Positions 26,427 to 35,678 of a DNA stretch of 64,000 nucleotides are shown in pieces (the stretch's first letter is position 1; each line of letters starts with the position of its first letter). The DNA is from Pseudomonas purpurea (GTDB lineage: Bacteria; Pseudomonadota; Gammaproteobacteria; Pseudomonadales; Pseudomonadaceae), in contig NZ_CP150918.1 of NCBI RefSeq assembly GCF_039908635.1, forward strand, positions 1,798,001 through 1,862,000, given 5' to 3'. Made by a program: the position numbers and the translations under genes. Below the pieces are notes generated by a model. It saw nothing but the letters and a program-made list of their open reading frames with translations, had not been told where the DNA came from and made no database searches.

Positions 26427-26467
26427 ACCCCGGACTCCAACTCGCGTCACCTATGAGCATGACCTCT

Positions 26468-27271
26468 ATGTCGTCCAAGAATGATGAGCTGCCTACCGAC
26501 CTGATCCGTGCCAAGGACGTCGGTGGTTTTGACATCTGGTCGTTGCCCAGTTTCGACCCGCATGTACCCGAGCCGGAACCTGAGCCGGAACCCGAGCCGC
26601 CAGAGATGGAGGAAGTGCCGCTGGAAGAAGTCCAGCCACTGACCCTCGAAGAGCTCGAGAGCATTCGCCAGGAAGCCTATAACGAAGGTTTCGCCACGGG
26701 TGAAAAAGAAGGCTTTCACAGCACCACGCTCAAGGTTCGCCAGGAAGCGGAAGTGGTTCTGGCCGCGAAAATCGCCAACCTTGAACAACTGATGGGGCAT
26801 CTTTTCGAGCCGATTGCCGAGCAGGACACGCAGATCGAAAAGTCGCTGGTCGGGTTGGTCCAGCACATTGCCAAGCAAGTGATTCAGCGCGAATTGGCCA
26901 TCGATTCGGGTCAGATCGAACACGTCATGCGTGAGGCGCTCAAGCTGCTGCCGCTGGGTGTCGGGAATGTGCGACTGTACATCAATCCGCAGGATTTCGA
27001 GCAGGTCAAAGCCCTGCGCGAGCGCCATGAAGAAACCTGGCGCATCGTTGAAGACGAAGCGCTGTTGCCGGGCGGTTGCCGGGTTGAAACCGATCATAGT
27101 CGTATCGATGCAACCATCGAGACGCGCATCAGCCAGATCATGGCCAAGCTTTTCGATCAGTTGCACGACCAGGCATTGCATCCGGCACCGGCTGATTTGA
27201 GCCTTGAGTTGCCGGATGCTGAAGCGCCGCCGATGGCTCAAGAGCCACTGGACATCGCCGATGCGCCTTGA
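26468..27271 (+). CDS. fliH: Flagellar assembly protein FliH (export ATPase regulator)
   Basis: 267 residues from ATG 26468 ([24 protein letters not shown]), the start expected from relatives; ATG 26453 is an alternative and neither has a strong ribosome-binding site. The N-terminal region has a Pro-Glu repeat ([15 protein letters not shown]) from a tandem GAGCCGGAACC unit. A coiled coil and the FliH/YscL domain follow ([46 protein letters not shown]). FliH dimers bind FliI and tether it to the C ring and FlhA. It overlaps fliI by 11 bases. Confidence 0.93.
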   Translation: MSSKNDELPTDLIRAKDVGGFDIWSLPSFDPHVPEPEPEPEPEPPEMEEVPLEEVQPLTLEELESIRQEAYNEGFATGEKEGFHSTTLKVRQEAEVVLAAKIANLEQLMGHLFEPIAEQDTQIEKSLVGLVQHIAKQVIQRELAIDSGQIEHVMREALKLLPLGVGNVRLYINPQDFEQVKALRERHEETWRIVEDEALLPGGCRVETDHSRIDATIETRISQIMAKLFDQLHDQALHPAPADLSLELPDAEAPPMAQEPLDIADAP

Positions 27272-28619
27272 TCGCACCAGTTTCGGCAAGCGCCTGAGCA
27301 CTTACGCCGAGGCCACCGAATTGCCGGGCCAGCCGATTCTTGAAGGTCGGTTGTTGCGCATGGTCGGCCTTACACTTGAAGCTGAAGGGCTGCGCGCCGC
27401 CATGGGCAGCCGCTGCATGGTCATCAACGACGACAGTTACCACCCGGTGCAGGTTGAAGCTGAGGTCATGGGGTTTTCCGGCAGCAAGGTATTCCTGATG
27501 CCGGTTGGCAGCGTTGCCGGTATTGCGCCGGGCGCCCGCGTGGTGCCGCTGGCCGATACCGGTCGTTTGCCGATGGGCATGAGCATGCTCGGGCGGGTGC
27601 TCGATGGCGCCGGTCGGGCGCTGGATGGCAAGGGCGGGATGAAAGCCGAAGACTGGGTGCCGATGGACGGTCCCACCATCAACCCGCTCAAGCGTGACCC
27701 GATCAGCCAGCCGCTGGATGTAGGTATTCGCAGCATCAACGGTTTGTTGACGGTCGGTCGCGGCCAGCGGCTCGGGCTGTTCGCCGGTACGGGCGTCGGT
27801 AAAAGTGTGCTACTGGGCATGATGACCCGGTTTACCGAAGCCGACATTATCGTGGTCGGGTTGATCGGCGAGCGGGGTCGTGAGGTTAAGGAATTCATCG
27901 AGCATATCCTCGGTGAAGAAGGGCTCAAGCGTTCGGTGGTGGTGGCGTCCCCGGCGGACGATGCACCGCTGATGCGCTTGCGGGCCGCGATGTACTGCAC
28001 GCGGATCGCCGAGTATTTCCGCGACAAGGGCAAGAACGTCCTGTTGCTGATGGACTCGCTGACCCGTTTCGCCCAGGCCCAGCGGGAAATCGCGCTGGCC
28101 ATTGGTGAGCCGCCAGCGACCAAGGGGTATCCGCCCTCGGTGTTCGCCAAGCTGCCGAAGTTGGTGGAGCGTGCCGGTAACGCGGAGGCGGGCGGAGGTT
28201 CGATCACCGCGTTCTACACCGTGCTGTCCGAAGGCGACGACCAACAGGACCCGATTGCGGACGCCGCGCGAGGTGTGCTCGACGGGCACATTGTGCTCTC
28301 GCGGCGACTGGCTGAAGAGGGGCACTATCCGGCAATCGATATTGAAGCGTCGATCAGCCGGGTCATGCCTTCGGTGGTGACGCCGGAGCACATGAAGCGT
28401 GCGCAGTTCTTCAAGCAGCTCTGGTCGCGTTATCAGCAAAGTCGCGACCTCATTAGCGTGGGGGCCTACGTGGCGGGCGGTGACCGGGAAACCGATACGG
28501 CGATTTCCCTGCAGCCATCAATGCTGGTTTATCTGCGCCAGGGCCTGAATGACAACATCAGCCTGGGGGAAAGCCAGGCTCATCTCGAGTCGGTCTTCGC
28601 TCCTGTGGCAGGCGGCTAA
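27261..28619 (+). CDS. fliI: Flagellar export ATPase FliI
   Basis: 452 residues from ATG 27261. F1-type ATPase fold: Walker [12 protein letters not shown] at about residues 173-183, the catalytic glutamate region [18 protein letters not shown], Walker [23 protein letters not shown] and the SAEGDD-like segment [26 protein letters not shown]. FliI hexamers drive substrate delivery to the flagellar type III gate with FliH and FliJ. The longer in-frame start at 27204 would lie deep in fliH and is not supported. Confidence 0.97.
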   Translation: MRLDRTSFGKRLSTYAEATELPGQPILEGRLLRMVGLTLEAEGLRAAMGSRCMVINDDSYHPVQVEAEVMGFSGSKVFLMPVGSVAGIAPGARVVPLADTGRLPMGMSMLGRVLDGAGRALDGKGGMKAEDWVPMDGPTINPLKRDPISQPLDVGIRSINGLLTVGRGQRLGLFAGTGVGKSVLLGMMTRFTEADIIVVGLIGERGREVKEFIEHILGEEGLKRSVVVASPADDAPLMRLRAAMYCTRIAEYFRDKGKNVLLLMDSLTRFAQAQREIALAIGEPPATKGYPPSVFAKLPKLVERAGNAEAGGGSITAFYTVLSEGDDQQDPIADAARGVLDGHIVLSRRLAEEGHYPAIDIEASISRVMPSVVTPEHMKRAQFFKQLWSRYQQSRDLISVGAYVAGGDRETDTAISLQPSMLVYLRQGLNDNISLGESQAHLESVFAPVAGG

Positions 28620-28625
28620 GCGGAT

Positions 28626-29075
28626 ATGGCCCAGTCTCGTGCTACGCGTCTGGCTCCGGTGGTGGACATGGCCGAAAAGGCCGAGAAAACCGCCGTCCAG
28701 CGTCTTGGGTACTTTCAGGGACAGGTTCGCCTGGCGGAAAGCAAGCTCGGGGACCTCGAGGGGTTTCGACTCGAGTACCTGGAGCGATGGGTCGAGCGAG
28801 GCCGCAATGGCGTCTCGGGAGAGTGGTTGCTGGGGTATCAGGGGTTTCTCGCTCAACTGGGTACGGCCGTCGATCAGCAGCGTCAAAGCCTGGCCTGGCA
28901 CCAGAACAACCTCGATCAGGCGCGGGATGCCTGGCAGCAGGCGTTCGCCAGGGTCGAAGGCTTGCGCAAGCTGGTTCAGCGTTACATCGACGAGGCGCGC
29001 CAGCTTGAAGACAAGCGCGAGCAGAAGCTGCTCGATGAGCTTTCCCAGCGTCTTCCCCGCCAGAATCCTTATTAA
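28626..29075 (+). CDS. fliJ: Flagellar export protein FliJ
   Basis: 149 residues, almost entirely an antiparallel coiled coil rich in Gln, Glu and Arg (VVDMAEKAEKTAVQRLGYFQGQVRLAESKLGDL; RQLEDKREQKLLDELSQRLP). FliJ is the central stalk of the FliI hexamer and escorts chaperones. It is 6 bases after fliI and last of the fliE operon. Confidence 0.93.
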   Translation: MAQSRATRLAPVVDMAEKAEKTAVQRLGYFQGQVRLAESKLGDLEGFRLEYLERWVERGRNGVSGEWLLGYQGFLAQLGTAVDQQRQSLAWHQNNLDQARDAWQQAFARVEGLRKLVQRYIDEARQLEDKREQKLLDELSQRLPRQNPY

Positions 29076-29161
29076 GCAGGGCGTTTGTCTGGTGCGGGTT
29101 GCCCATGTTCATGTGGGGTGCTAAACCTTGTAGACGTTGCCAATGACAAGGAAGCCCTAGC

Positions 29162-29467
29162 ATGTCAGTCGTTACAGAAGTCTCGCCGGATGGGCAAAAG
29201 CTGACGATCTCGATCAAGGGTCGGTTCGATTTCGGCAAGCATCAGGAATTTCGTGATTCTTACGAAAAATTCGTCAAGAAACCCAACTCCGTTGTGGTCG
29301 ATCTGAAAGAGGCGACCTACCTCGACAGCTCGGCGCTGGGGATGCTCCTGTTGCTGCGCGACCATGCCGGGGGCGACGACTCGGACATTCGAGTGGTCAA
29401 CAGCAGCTCGGATGTGAAGAAGATCCTGGCAATCTCCAATTTCGACAAGCTTTTCGACATCAGTTGA
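29162..29467 (+). CDS. hsbA: STAS-domain anti-sigma factor antagonist HsbA
   Basis: 101 residues forming a single STAS domain: KLTISIKGRFDFGKHQEF, then NSVVVDLKEATYLDSSALGMLLLL with the phosphorylatable Ser in DSSALGM. In P. aeruginosa HsbA is switched by HsbR and binds the anti-sigma factor FlgM, or the diguanylate cyclase HsbD, depending on phosphorylation. This tunes swimming versus sessile growth. The gene follows fliJ by 86 bases and its stop is next to hsbR. Confidence 0.85.
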   Translation: MSVVTEVSPDGQKLTISIKGRFDFGKHQEFRDSYEKFVKKPNSVVVDLKEATYLDSSALGMLLLLRDHAGGDDSDIRVVNSSSDVKKILAISNFDKLFDIS

Positions 29468-29472
29468 TCGCC

Positions 29473-31179
29473 ATGGCGCCGCTCATGGAGCCGCTGACGG
29501 TACTGATTGCCGAGGACAGCGCCGCGGACCGGCTGCTGCTTTCCAGTATTGTCCGTCGTCAGGGGCACGAGGTGCTGACGGCGGCCAATGGCGCCGAAGC
29601 GGTCGAGGTCTACCGGCAGCAGCGTCCGCAGCTGGTCTTGATGGACGCGATGATGCCGGTCATGGACGGTTTCGAGGCGGTTCGGCAGATCAAGCAGTTG
29701 GCCGGGGAAACCCTGGTGCCGATCATCTTTCTCACCTCGTTGACCGAAAGCGAAGCGCTGGCGCGATGCCTGGAGGCGGGCGGCGACGACTTTTTGGCGA
29801 AACCCTATAACCAGGTGATTCTTTCCGCCAAGATCAAGGCGATGGATCGTTTGCGTCGCTTGCAGGCAACAGTGCTTGAGCAGCGCGACCTGATCGCCCG
29901 GCATCACGATTACCTGCTCAACGAGCAGCGCGTGGCCAAGGCTGTGTTCGACAAGGTGGCGCATTCCGGTTGCCTGAGCGCGCCGAATATCCGTTACCTG
30001 CAATCGCCTTATGCACTGTTCAATGGCGATCTCTTGTTGGCCGCCTTCACGCCGGCCGGCGACATGCATGTGTTGCTCGGAGATTTTACCGGCCATGGCC
30101 TGCCTGCTGCGGTCGGCGCCATGCCACTGGCAGAGGTTTTCTATGGGATGACCGCCAAGGGCTTCGGTCTGGCGGAAATCCTGCGGGAGATGAACGCCAA
30201 GCTCAAACGCATTCTGCCAGTGGACATGTTCTGTTGCGCGACCCTGTTGTCGCTGAGCTTTCAGCGCCGTTCCGTGGAAGTCTGGAACGGCGGGATGCCG
30301 GATGGCTACCTGCACGACCTGGCCAGTGGCGAGCGCCTGCCATTGCCGGCGCGGCACCTGCCGCTGGGGGTATTGAGCCCGGAAACCTTCGATGACCGCA
30401 CGGAAGTTTTTCCAATGGCCGTTGGTGATCGGGTGTTTCTGCTTTCCGATGGGGTGATCGATACCTGCGATGCCAGCGAGCAGCTGTTTGGGATCGAGCG
30501 GCTAGAGCGGGTGTTTGCCGCCAATCGTCAGCCTGATCTGTTATTCGAGGAAATCGAGCAGGCATTGCGAGACTTTCGCGGGGAGGCCCGTGACGACGTC
30601 AGCATGGTCGAAGTCAGCCTGTTGCAGGCCGCGCAACTCAGTCCTCCAGCGATGGTGTACTCCGACAGTGGGCAGTCCTGCCCGCTGGACTGGTCGGTCA
30701 ATTTCGAATTTCGTGCTGCGACGCTCAAGCGTTTCAATCCATTGCCCTATCTGTTGCAGTTGCTGCTGGAGGTGCATGGTCTGCGCACTCAGAGTGGTGC
30801 CCTTTATGGGGTGCTGGCGGAGCTCTACTCCAACGCGCTGGAGCATGGCGTACTGGGGCTGGAGTCGAGCATCAAGCGCGATGCGTCAGGTTTTGCCCGT
30901 TACTATCGGCAGCGTAATGAGCGTCTGGAGGCGCTGGAGGACGGCTATGTCAGGGTTCAGTTGCGGGTGACGCCGCAAGGGGCTGGCGGGCGTCTGGAGA
31001 TCCAGGTCGAAGACAGCGGGGCGGGCTTTGATGTGCAGCGGGTGATGGCCCGGCCTGTCGATGGCGACCGATTGTCGGGGCGTGGCGTCAGTCTGATCCG
31101 CCAGTTGAGTCGCAGTGCGAGCTGGTCTGACGATGGTCGCAGTGCTCGCGTGGAGTTTTTCTGGGAGGCTCTGGCATAA
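29473..31179 (+). CDS. hsbR: Response regulator with PP2C phosphatase and kinase domains, HsbR
   Basis: 568 residues from ATG 29473 (TTG 29464 is an alternative). Receiver domain with D58 in LVLMDAMMPVMDGFE; a coiled linker; a SpoIIE-type PP2C phosphatase (DLLLAAFTPAGDMHVLLGDFTGHGLPAAVGAMPLAEVFY, FLLSDGVIDTCDA, RDDVSMVEV). A C-terminal GHKL kinase domain closes it (LYSNALEHGVLGLE, VEDSGAGFDVQ, GRGVSLIRQLS). This architecture is that of P. aeruginosa HsbR, which receives phosphate from HptB and controls HsbA phosphorylation. Partners are encoded on both sides. Confidence 0.9.
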   Translation: MAPLMEPLTVLIAEDSAADRLLLSSIVRRQGHEVLTAANGAEAVEVYRQQRPQLVLMDAMMPVMDGFEAVRQIKQLAGETLVPIIFLTSLTESEALARCLEAGGDDFLAKPYNQVILSAKIKAMDRLRRLQATVLEQRDLIARHHDYLLNEQRVAKAVFDKVAHSGCLSAPNIRYLQSPYALFNGDLLLAAFTPAGDMHVLLGDFTGHGLPAAVGAMPLAEVFYGMTAKGFGLAEILREMNAKLKRILPVDMFCCATLLSLSFQRRSVEVWNGGMPDGYLHDLASGERLPLPARHLPLGVLSPETFDDRTEVFPMAVGDRVFLLSDGVIDTCDASEQLFGIERLERVFAANRQPDLLFEEIEQALRDFRGEARDDVSMVEVSLLQAAQLSPPAMVYSDSGQSCPLDWSVNFEFRAATLKRFNPLPYLLQLLLEVHGLRTQSGALYGVLAELYSNALEHGVLGLESSIKRDASGFARYYRQRNERLEALEDGYVRVQLRVTPQGAGGRLEIQVEDSGAGFDVQRVMARPVDGDRLSGRGVSLIRQLSRSASWSDDGRSARVEFFWEALA

Positions 31180-31209
31180 TTCGCGAATTCTTGATCAAGG
31201 AGCGAGCAA

Positions 31210-31554
31210 GTGACTGACATTCATCTGGACCCTGAAGTACTGAGTGCGCTGCAGGAGGTGATGGAGGATGAGTACCCCATCCTGCTGGAGACTTTCCTGC
31301 ATGACTGTGAAGAGCGTTTGAGTTGCCTGCACGCGACCGACGACCCGCAGCAACTCGTCAGCACGGCTCACAGCTTCAAGGGCAGCAGCAGCAACATGGG
31401 GGCCAAGCGGCTGGCTGAGCTGTGCGATGAGCTTGAGCAGTGTGCCAAGGCTTCGCCGCCCATGGGGATCGAACAGCTGGTGGAAGACATCGCGGGTGAG
31501 TTCGCCATCGTCCGGCGTCTTTACAGCGAAGAGCGCCAGCGATTCCATTGCTGA
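31210..31554 (+). CDS. hptB: Histidine phosphotransfer protein HptB
   Basis: 114 residues with a GTG start and AAGGAG at 8 bases. Hpt four-helix domain with phosphoacceptor H54 in VSTAHSFKGSSSNMGA. HptB passes phosphate from several hybrid kinases (of the RetS/PA1611 type) to HsbR, linking the Gac/Rsm network to motility and biofilm formation. It completes the hsbA-hsbR-hptB unit and lies just before fliK. Confidence 0.9.
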   Translation: MTDIHLDPEVLSALQEVMEDEYPILLETFLHDCEERLSCLHATDDPQQLVSTAHSFKGSSSNMGAKRLAELCDELEQCAKASPPMGIEQLVEDIAGEFAIVRRLYSEERQRFHC

Positions 31555-31575
31555 TTTTTCAGGTTTTGGCAGATC

Positions 31576-31591
31576 TGGCCTAACCCTTGCA
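31576..31591 (+). promoter_or_regulatory. Sigma-54 promoter of fliK
   Basis: TGGCCT-AACCC-TTGCA at 31576-31591 with GG at 31577-31578 and GC at 31589-31590, 50 bases before the fliK start. Confidence 0.8.
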
Positions 31592-31640
31592 GGTAAGTCT
31601 TCCAACTGTACCTACGATCCCAGTGCAGCGGAGACCGTTT

Positions 31641-32993
31641 ATGCCCCTTACCCCCAACATGCTGATTCAGGCCGCCGCGCAGGCCAAGACTCAGGCTGCC
31701 ACTGCCAATCCGTCGCCAACGGCCATCGACACTGGGGCGAACACCACCAGCTTCGCCCAGGTCTTTGCCCAGGAAACTACTGCAAAACCCGCCGTGACAA
31801 GCGACGGGCCTGCCAAGCCGGGGCGCGACAAAGCCTCGGACAGTGCCGGTAATAAGGACGTCCCTGCCGACAAGTCTGCCGCCGTGCAGCCGGCTGTTGC
31901 CGATAACGGCAAATCCTTGCCCGCCGATAAGCCGGTAGTCAGTGATGACAGCGCGACCACAGACGACACCGTGAAGACTGACGCGCCTGTAGCGGACAGT
32001 GCGCCGGTTGATCCGGCTGTCGATCCTGCCTTGTTGCCGGTGGTGCAGCCGACGTTGCCTGTCGCCGATGTGCAGGCGCCGCCCGTGGTTGTGCCGACGC
32101 CGCAGGTTGAAGCGCCGCCCGCGGCCGTGGCCAGTGCGGTGCAGGCCCCGGTAGTCGCGCCCGTGGTCGACCCGGATTTCAATCCGCATGCCGACCCGTT
32201 GGACTCCCTGCCGGCTGTGCGCCTGGCGATGGAGCAGGGTGGTCATGTCTCGGCCGCCAGTCAGGCTCAGCCCAAAGCTGCACCGCCCCAGGCGGAAGGT
32301 GAGCTGACGTCCGCGCAAACCTTCGCCAGCGGCATGGCCAGCATGCTTGAGGTTCAAGTCGACAAGGACAGCACCAGTCAAGGGGGCGAAAAAGCCTTCA
32401 GTGGTCTGATCAATGATGGCCTCAAGGATCTGAAGTCGGCGAGCAGCGATACCCGTGTCGATGACTTCGCCAACCGTCTGGCGGCGCTGACCCAGGCGGC
32501 GACACCGAAAACCGCCAATGCGTTGCCGGTGAACCAGCCAATCGCCATGCATCAGAGCGGCTGGACGGAGGAAGTGGTCAACCGCGTCATGTACCTGTCG
32601 AGTGCCAACCTCAAGGCCGCCGACATTCAGCTTCAGCCGGCCGAACTCGGGCGTCTGGACATTCGCGTGAACATGATCCCGGATCAGCAGACCCAGGTGA
32701 CATTCATGAGTGCTCACTCGGGTGTGCGTGAAGCGCTGGAGGGGCAGATGCATCGCCTGCGCGACATGTTCAACCAGCAAGGCATGGGGCAGGTCGACGT
32801 CAACGTTTCCGACCAGTCTCGTGGCTGGCAGGGGCAAGGGCAGGACCAGGCTCGGCAAGGACAGGGTGGTCGTGCCAATGCCAGCGGTGGTCAGCTTGAC
32901 TCGATGGACGAAGAGCTTGCGACGAGCGTCGCCGAAGTGGCCGCCAATACCACCAGCGTCATTGGTTCCAGCGCAGTCGATTACTACGCCTGA
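31641..32993 (+). CDS. fliK: Flagellar hook-length control protein FliK
   Basis: 450 residues from ATG 31641 with GGAGA upstream. The first 200 residues are low complexity (Ala/Pro/Asp/Val rich), the disordered ruler part. The C-terminal Flg_hook domain near residues 315-400 is well conserved: AADIQLQPAELGRLDIRVNMIPDQQTQVTFMSAHSGVREALEGQMHRLRDMF. FliK measures hook length and triggers the FlhB specificity switch. It has its own sigma-54 promoter and is followed by a REPIN. A second FliK-domain gene lies at 53.7-55.3 kb. Confidence 0.94.
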   Translation: MPLTPNMLIQAAAQAKTQAATANPSPTAIDTGANTTSFAQVFAQETTAKPAVTSDGPAKPGRDKASDSAGNKDVPADKSAAVQPAVADNGKSLPADKPVVSDDSATTDDTVKTDAPVADSAPVDPAVDPALLPVVQPTLPVADVQAPPVVVPTPQVEAPPAAVASAVQAPVVAPVVDPDFNPHADPLDSLPAVRLAMEQGGHVSAASQAQPKAAPPQAEGELTSAQTFASGMASMLEVQVDKDSTSQGGEKAFSGLINDGLKDLKSASSDTRVDDFANRLAALTQAATPKTANALPVNQPIAMHQSGWTEEVVNRVMYLSSANLKAADIQLQPAELGRLDIRVNMIPDQQTQVTFMSAHSGVREALEGQMHRLRDMFNQQGMGQVDVNVSDQSRGWQGQGQDQARQGQGGRANASGGQLDSMDEELATSVAEVAANTTSVIGSSAVDYYA

Positions 32994-33009
32994 TCGCACA
33001 CAGGACCCT

Positions 33010-33112
33010 GTGGGGGGGCGGGCTGGTCGGCGTTCCGATGCTCGCGAAGCGCGATAGCGCGGTTTAACAGAGAAACCGCGGTGTCTGCTTCGCGAGCAAG
33101 CCCGCACTCGCA
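33010..33112. repeat. REPIN (paired REP palindromes) between fliK and fliL
   Basis: GCTCGCGAAGC (33040-33050) is inverted as GCTTCGCGAGC (33087-33097), with outer GGGCT and AGCCC pieces. An inner perfect stem is CGCGGTTT/AAACCGCG (33058-33080). The motif CTTCGCGAGCAAGCCCG is a common REP core in the P. fluorescens group. It probably ends or dampens fliK transcription. Confidence 0.8.
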
Positions 33113-33184
33113 TTAGATTCATGGCGTTTCATAGAGTGCGTTCATCACGCGTCAGTCAGAGTCATCCCCCTCTCTCGACACTTC

Positions 33185-33200
33185 TGGCATAACACTTGCT
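33185..33200 (+). promoter_or_regulatory. Sigma-54 promoter of the fliL operon
   Basis: TGGCAT-AACAC-TTGCT with GG at 33186-33187 and GC at 33198-33199, about 51 bases before fliL. It would drive fliLMNOPQR-flhB. Confidence 0.85.
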
Positions 33201-33250
33201 CTTGCCTTGCCGTGCATCTGTGAAAACCCGAATAGTGACGGATTATTGGC

Positions 33251-33751
33251 ATGGCGAAGACCGAAGCAGCAGTGAAAGACCCCGCCGGCAAAGGCAAACT
33301 CAAGCTGATCGTAGTGATCGTGCTGGCATTGCTGCTGGCGATCGGTACGTCCGTGGGGGCGACCTGGTATTTCATGCACAGCGCCCAGAGCAAGCCCGAG
33401 GCCGCAACGCAGGCAGACAGCAATGTCAAACCGGCCGCGATCTACGAGCCGATGGCGCCAGCGTTTGTGGCCAACTACACCCAGAATGGCCGTCAGCGCT
33501 ACATGCAGGTGAGCATTACCCTGCTGGCCCGCAACCAGGCGGACCTGGACGCACTCAAAGTCCACATGCCGGTTATTCGCAATAACCTGGTCATGCTGTT
33601 CTCCGGACAGAATTTCGACACCCTGGCGACCCCGGTCGGTCAGGAAATGTTGCGTCAGAAAGCTACTGCCAGCGTGCAGGAAGTGGCGCAGAAAGAGGTC
33701 GGCAAAGTGGTGATCGACCAATTGCTCTTCACTAATTTCGTACTGCAGTAG
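33251..33751 (+). CDS. fliL: Flagellar basal-body-associated protein FliL
   Basis: 166 residues: a short Lys-rich cytoplasmic tail, one membrane helix at about residues 16-40 (LKLIVVIVLALLLAIGTSVGATWYFM), and a periplasmic stomatin-like FliL domain (YEPMAPAFVANYTQNGRQRYMQVSITLLARNQADLDALKVHMPVIRNNLVMLFSGQ). FliL rings surround the stator and stabilise it. The start has only a weak ribosome-binding site. First gene of its operon. Confidence 0.94.
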   Translation: MAKTEAAVKDPAGKGKLKLIVVIVLALLLAIGTSVGATWYFMHSAQSKPEAATQADSNVKPAAIYEPMAPAFVANYTQNGRQRYMQVSITLLARNQADLDALKVHMPVIRNNLVMLFSGQNFDTLATPVGQEMLRQKATASVQEVAQKEVGKVVIDQLLFTNFVLQ

Positions 33752-33760
33752 GAACACGAC

Positions 33761-34729
33761 ATGGCCGTGCAGGACCTGCTGTCCCAGGATGAGATCGATG
33801 CGCTGTTGCATGGTGTCGATGATGGTCTGGTACAGACCGATAACGCTGCCGATCCCGGCAGCGTCAAAAGTTATGACCTGACCAGTCAGGACCGGATCGT
33901 CCGTGGGCGCATGCCGACCCTGGAGATGATCAACGAACGTTTTGCCCGCTACACCCGCATCAGCATGTTCAACATGCTGCGCCGTTCGGCCGACGTTGCC
34001 GTTGGTGGCGTGCAGGTGATGAAGTTCGGCGAGTACGTGCATTCGCTGTACGTTCCAACCAGTCTCAACCTGGTCAAGATCAAGCCGCTGCGCGGTACGG
34101 CGCTGTTCATCCTTGACGCCAAGCTGGTGTTCAAGCTGGTGGACAACTTCTTCGGCGGTGACGGTCGTCACGCCAAGATCGAAGGCCGTGAGTTCACCCC
34201 GACCGAGTTGCGGGTGGTGCGCATGGTGCTCGAGCAGGCCTTCGTCGACTTGAAGGAAGCCTGGCAGGCGATCATGGAAGTGAACTTCGAGTACATCAAC
34301 TCCGAAGTGAACCCGGCCATGGCTAATATCGTCGGCCCGAGCGAAGCGGTCGTGGTCTCCACGTTCCACATCGAACTCGATGGCGGTGGCGGTGACCTGC
34401 ACGTGACCATGCCGTACTCGATGATCGAGCCGGTGCGCGAAATGCTCGACGCCGGTTTCCAGTCGGACCTCGACGATCAGGACGAGCGCTGGGTCAATGC
34501 CCTGCGTCAGGACGTGCTGGATGTCGACGTCCCTATCGGTGCCACGGTTGCCCGTCGCCAGCTGCGCCTGCGCGACATCCTGCACATGCAGCCGGGGGAT
34601 GTAATCCCGGTCGAAATGCCGGAAGAAATGATCATGCGCGCCAACGGCGTGCCGGCCTTCAAGGTCAAGATGGGCTCCCACAAAGGCAACCTCGCGTTGC
34701 AAGTGATCGAGCCGATCGAGCGCCGTTAA
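33761..34729 (+). CDS. fliM: Flagellar motor switch protein FliM
   Basis: 322 residues. The N-terminal CheY-binding peptide DLLSQDEIDALLHGVDDG is intact, and the middle CheC-like domain follows (ERFARYTRISMFNMLRRSADVAVG). The C-terminal SpoA domain is LDVDVPIGATVARRQLRLRDILHMQPGDVIPVEMP. FliM is the C-ring component that binds CheY-P and switches rotation. It is 9 bases after fliL. Confidence 0.97.
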   Translation: MAVQDLLSQDEIDALLHGVDDGLVQTDNAADPGSVKSYDLTSQDRIVRGRMPTLEMINERFARYTRISMFNMLRRSADVAVGGVQVMKFGEYVHSLYVPTSLNLVKIKPLRGTALFILDAKLVFKLVDNFFGGDGRHAKIEGREFTPTELRVVRMVLEQAFVDLKEAWQAIMEVNFEYINSEVNPAMANIVGPSEAVVVSTFHIELDGGGGDLHVTMPYSMIEPVREMLDAGFQSDLDDQDERWVNALRQDVLDVDVPIGATVARRQLRLRDILHMQPGDVIPVEMPEEMIMRANGVPAFKVKMGSHKGNLALQVIEPIERR

Positions 34730-34784
34730 GGGCGCTCGCACACATTCGCGTTGTTAACTGATTTTTGCCCGTCGAGGAACCCTG

Positions 34785-35243
34785 ATGGCTGACGAACACG
34801 ATATGAACTCCCAGGACGACCAGGCTCTGGCCGATGAGTGGGCTGCTGCACTGGAAGAAACCGGTGATGCCGGGCAGGACGACATCGATGCCTTGCTGGC
34901 GGCTGACGAGCCTGTCTCCAACCGCTTGCCGATGGAAGAATTCGGCAGTATGCCGAAGAACAACGACCCGGTCAGCCTCGATGGCCCGAACCTGGACGTG
35001 ATCCTGGACATCCCGGTCTCGATCTCCATGGAAGTCGGCAGCACCGATATCAACATCCGCAACCTGTTGCAGCTGAACCAGGGCTCGGTAATCGAACTCG
35101 ATCGTCTGGCGGGCGAGCCGCTTGACGTACTGGTCAATGGCACGCTGATCGCTCACGGCGAAGTGGTAGTGGTCAACGAGAAGTTCGGCATCCGCCTGAC
35201 CGACGTGATCAGTCCTAGCGAACGCATCAAGAAGTTGCGCTGA
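34785..35243 (+). CDS. fliN: Flagellar motor switch protein FliN
   Basis: 152 residues. An acidic N-terminal extension (about 70 residues, EHDMNSQDDQALADEWAAALEE) precedes the SpoA domain (LDVILDIPVSISMEVGSTDINIRNLLQLNQGSVIELDRLAGEPLDVLVNGTLIAHGEVVVVNEKFGIRLTDVIS). It forms the base of the C ring with FliM and docks FliH. Confidence 0.96.
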   Translation: MADEHDMNSQDDQALADEWAAALEETGDAGQDDIDALLAADEPVSNRLPMEEFGSMPKNNDPVSLDGPNLDVILDIPVSISMEVGSTDINIRNLLQLNQGSVIELDRLAGEPLDVLVNGTLIAHGEVVVVNEKFGIRLTDVISPSERIKKLR

Positions 35244-35678
35244 GTGAAAAAGTTTCTCGGCATGGTGCTGGCGTTGCCTGCAAGCGTTTTGGCGTCCGAA
35301 CCGGTGGCTCAGGTCGTGGCGCCGGTCGCCAAAAGCGGCATCGCTGGCCAGTTGACCCAACTGGTATTGGGTTTGCTGCTGGTGCTGGGGCTGATCTTCC
35401 TGTTGGCCTGGCTATTGCGCCGGGTCCAGCAGGCGGGTCCTGCCGGCAAAGGGCAGGTGATCGAGCTGATTGGCTCGCGGGCCCTTGGGCCGCGTGATCG
35501 CCTGGTGCTGGTGCAAGTGGGGAGCGAGCAGATCCTGCTCGGCCTGACGCCCGGTTCGATCACCCCGTTGCACGTCCTCAAGGAGCCGGTGCAAGTGCCG
35601 AGCACCGAGCAGGCGACCCCCGAGTTTGCTCAGCGCCTGATGGAGCTGTTGGGCAAGGATCAGAAGGATAAGAAGTAA
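35244..35678 (+). CDS. fliO: Flagellar biosynthesis protein FliO
   Basis: 144 residues, GTG start immediately after the fliN stop. A cleavable-looking signal ([20 protein letters not shown]), one membrane helix near residues 38-58 ([22 protein letters not shown]) and a cytoplasmic FliO domain ([30 protein letters not shown]) are visible. FliO helps assemble the FliP ring of the export gate. It overlaps fliP by one base. Confidence 0.93.
   Translation: MKKFLGMVLALPASVLASEPVAQVVAPVAKSGIAGQLTQLVLGLLLVLGLIFLLAWLLRRVQQAGPAGKGQVIELIGSRALGPRDRLVLVQVGSEQILLGLTPGSITPLHVLKEPVQVPSTEQATPEFAQRLMELLGKDQKDKK

Noticed and set aside
29129..29156. Sigma-28-like TAAACCTT ... GCCAATGA before hsbA
   Set aside because: Spacing is two bases short and the -10 half is poor; not enough for a promoter call.
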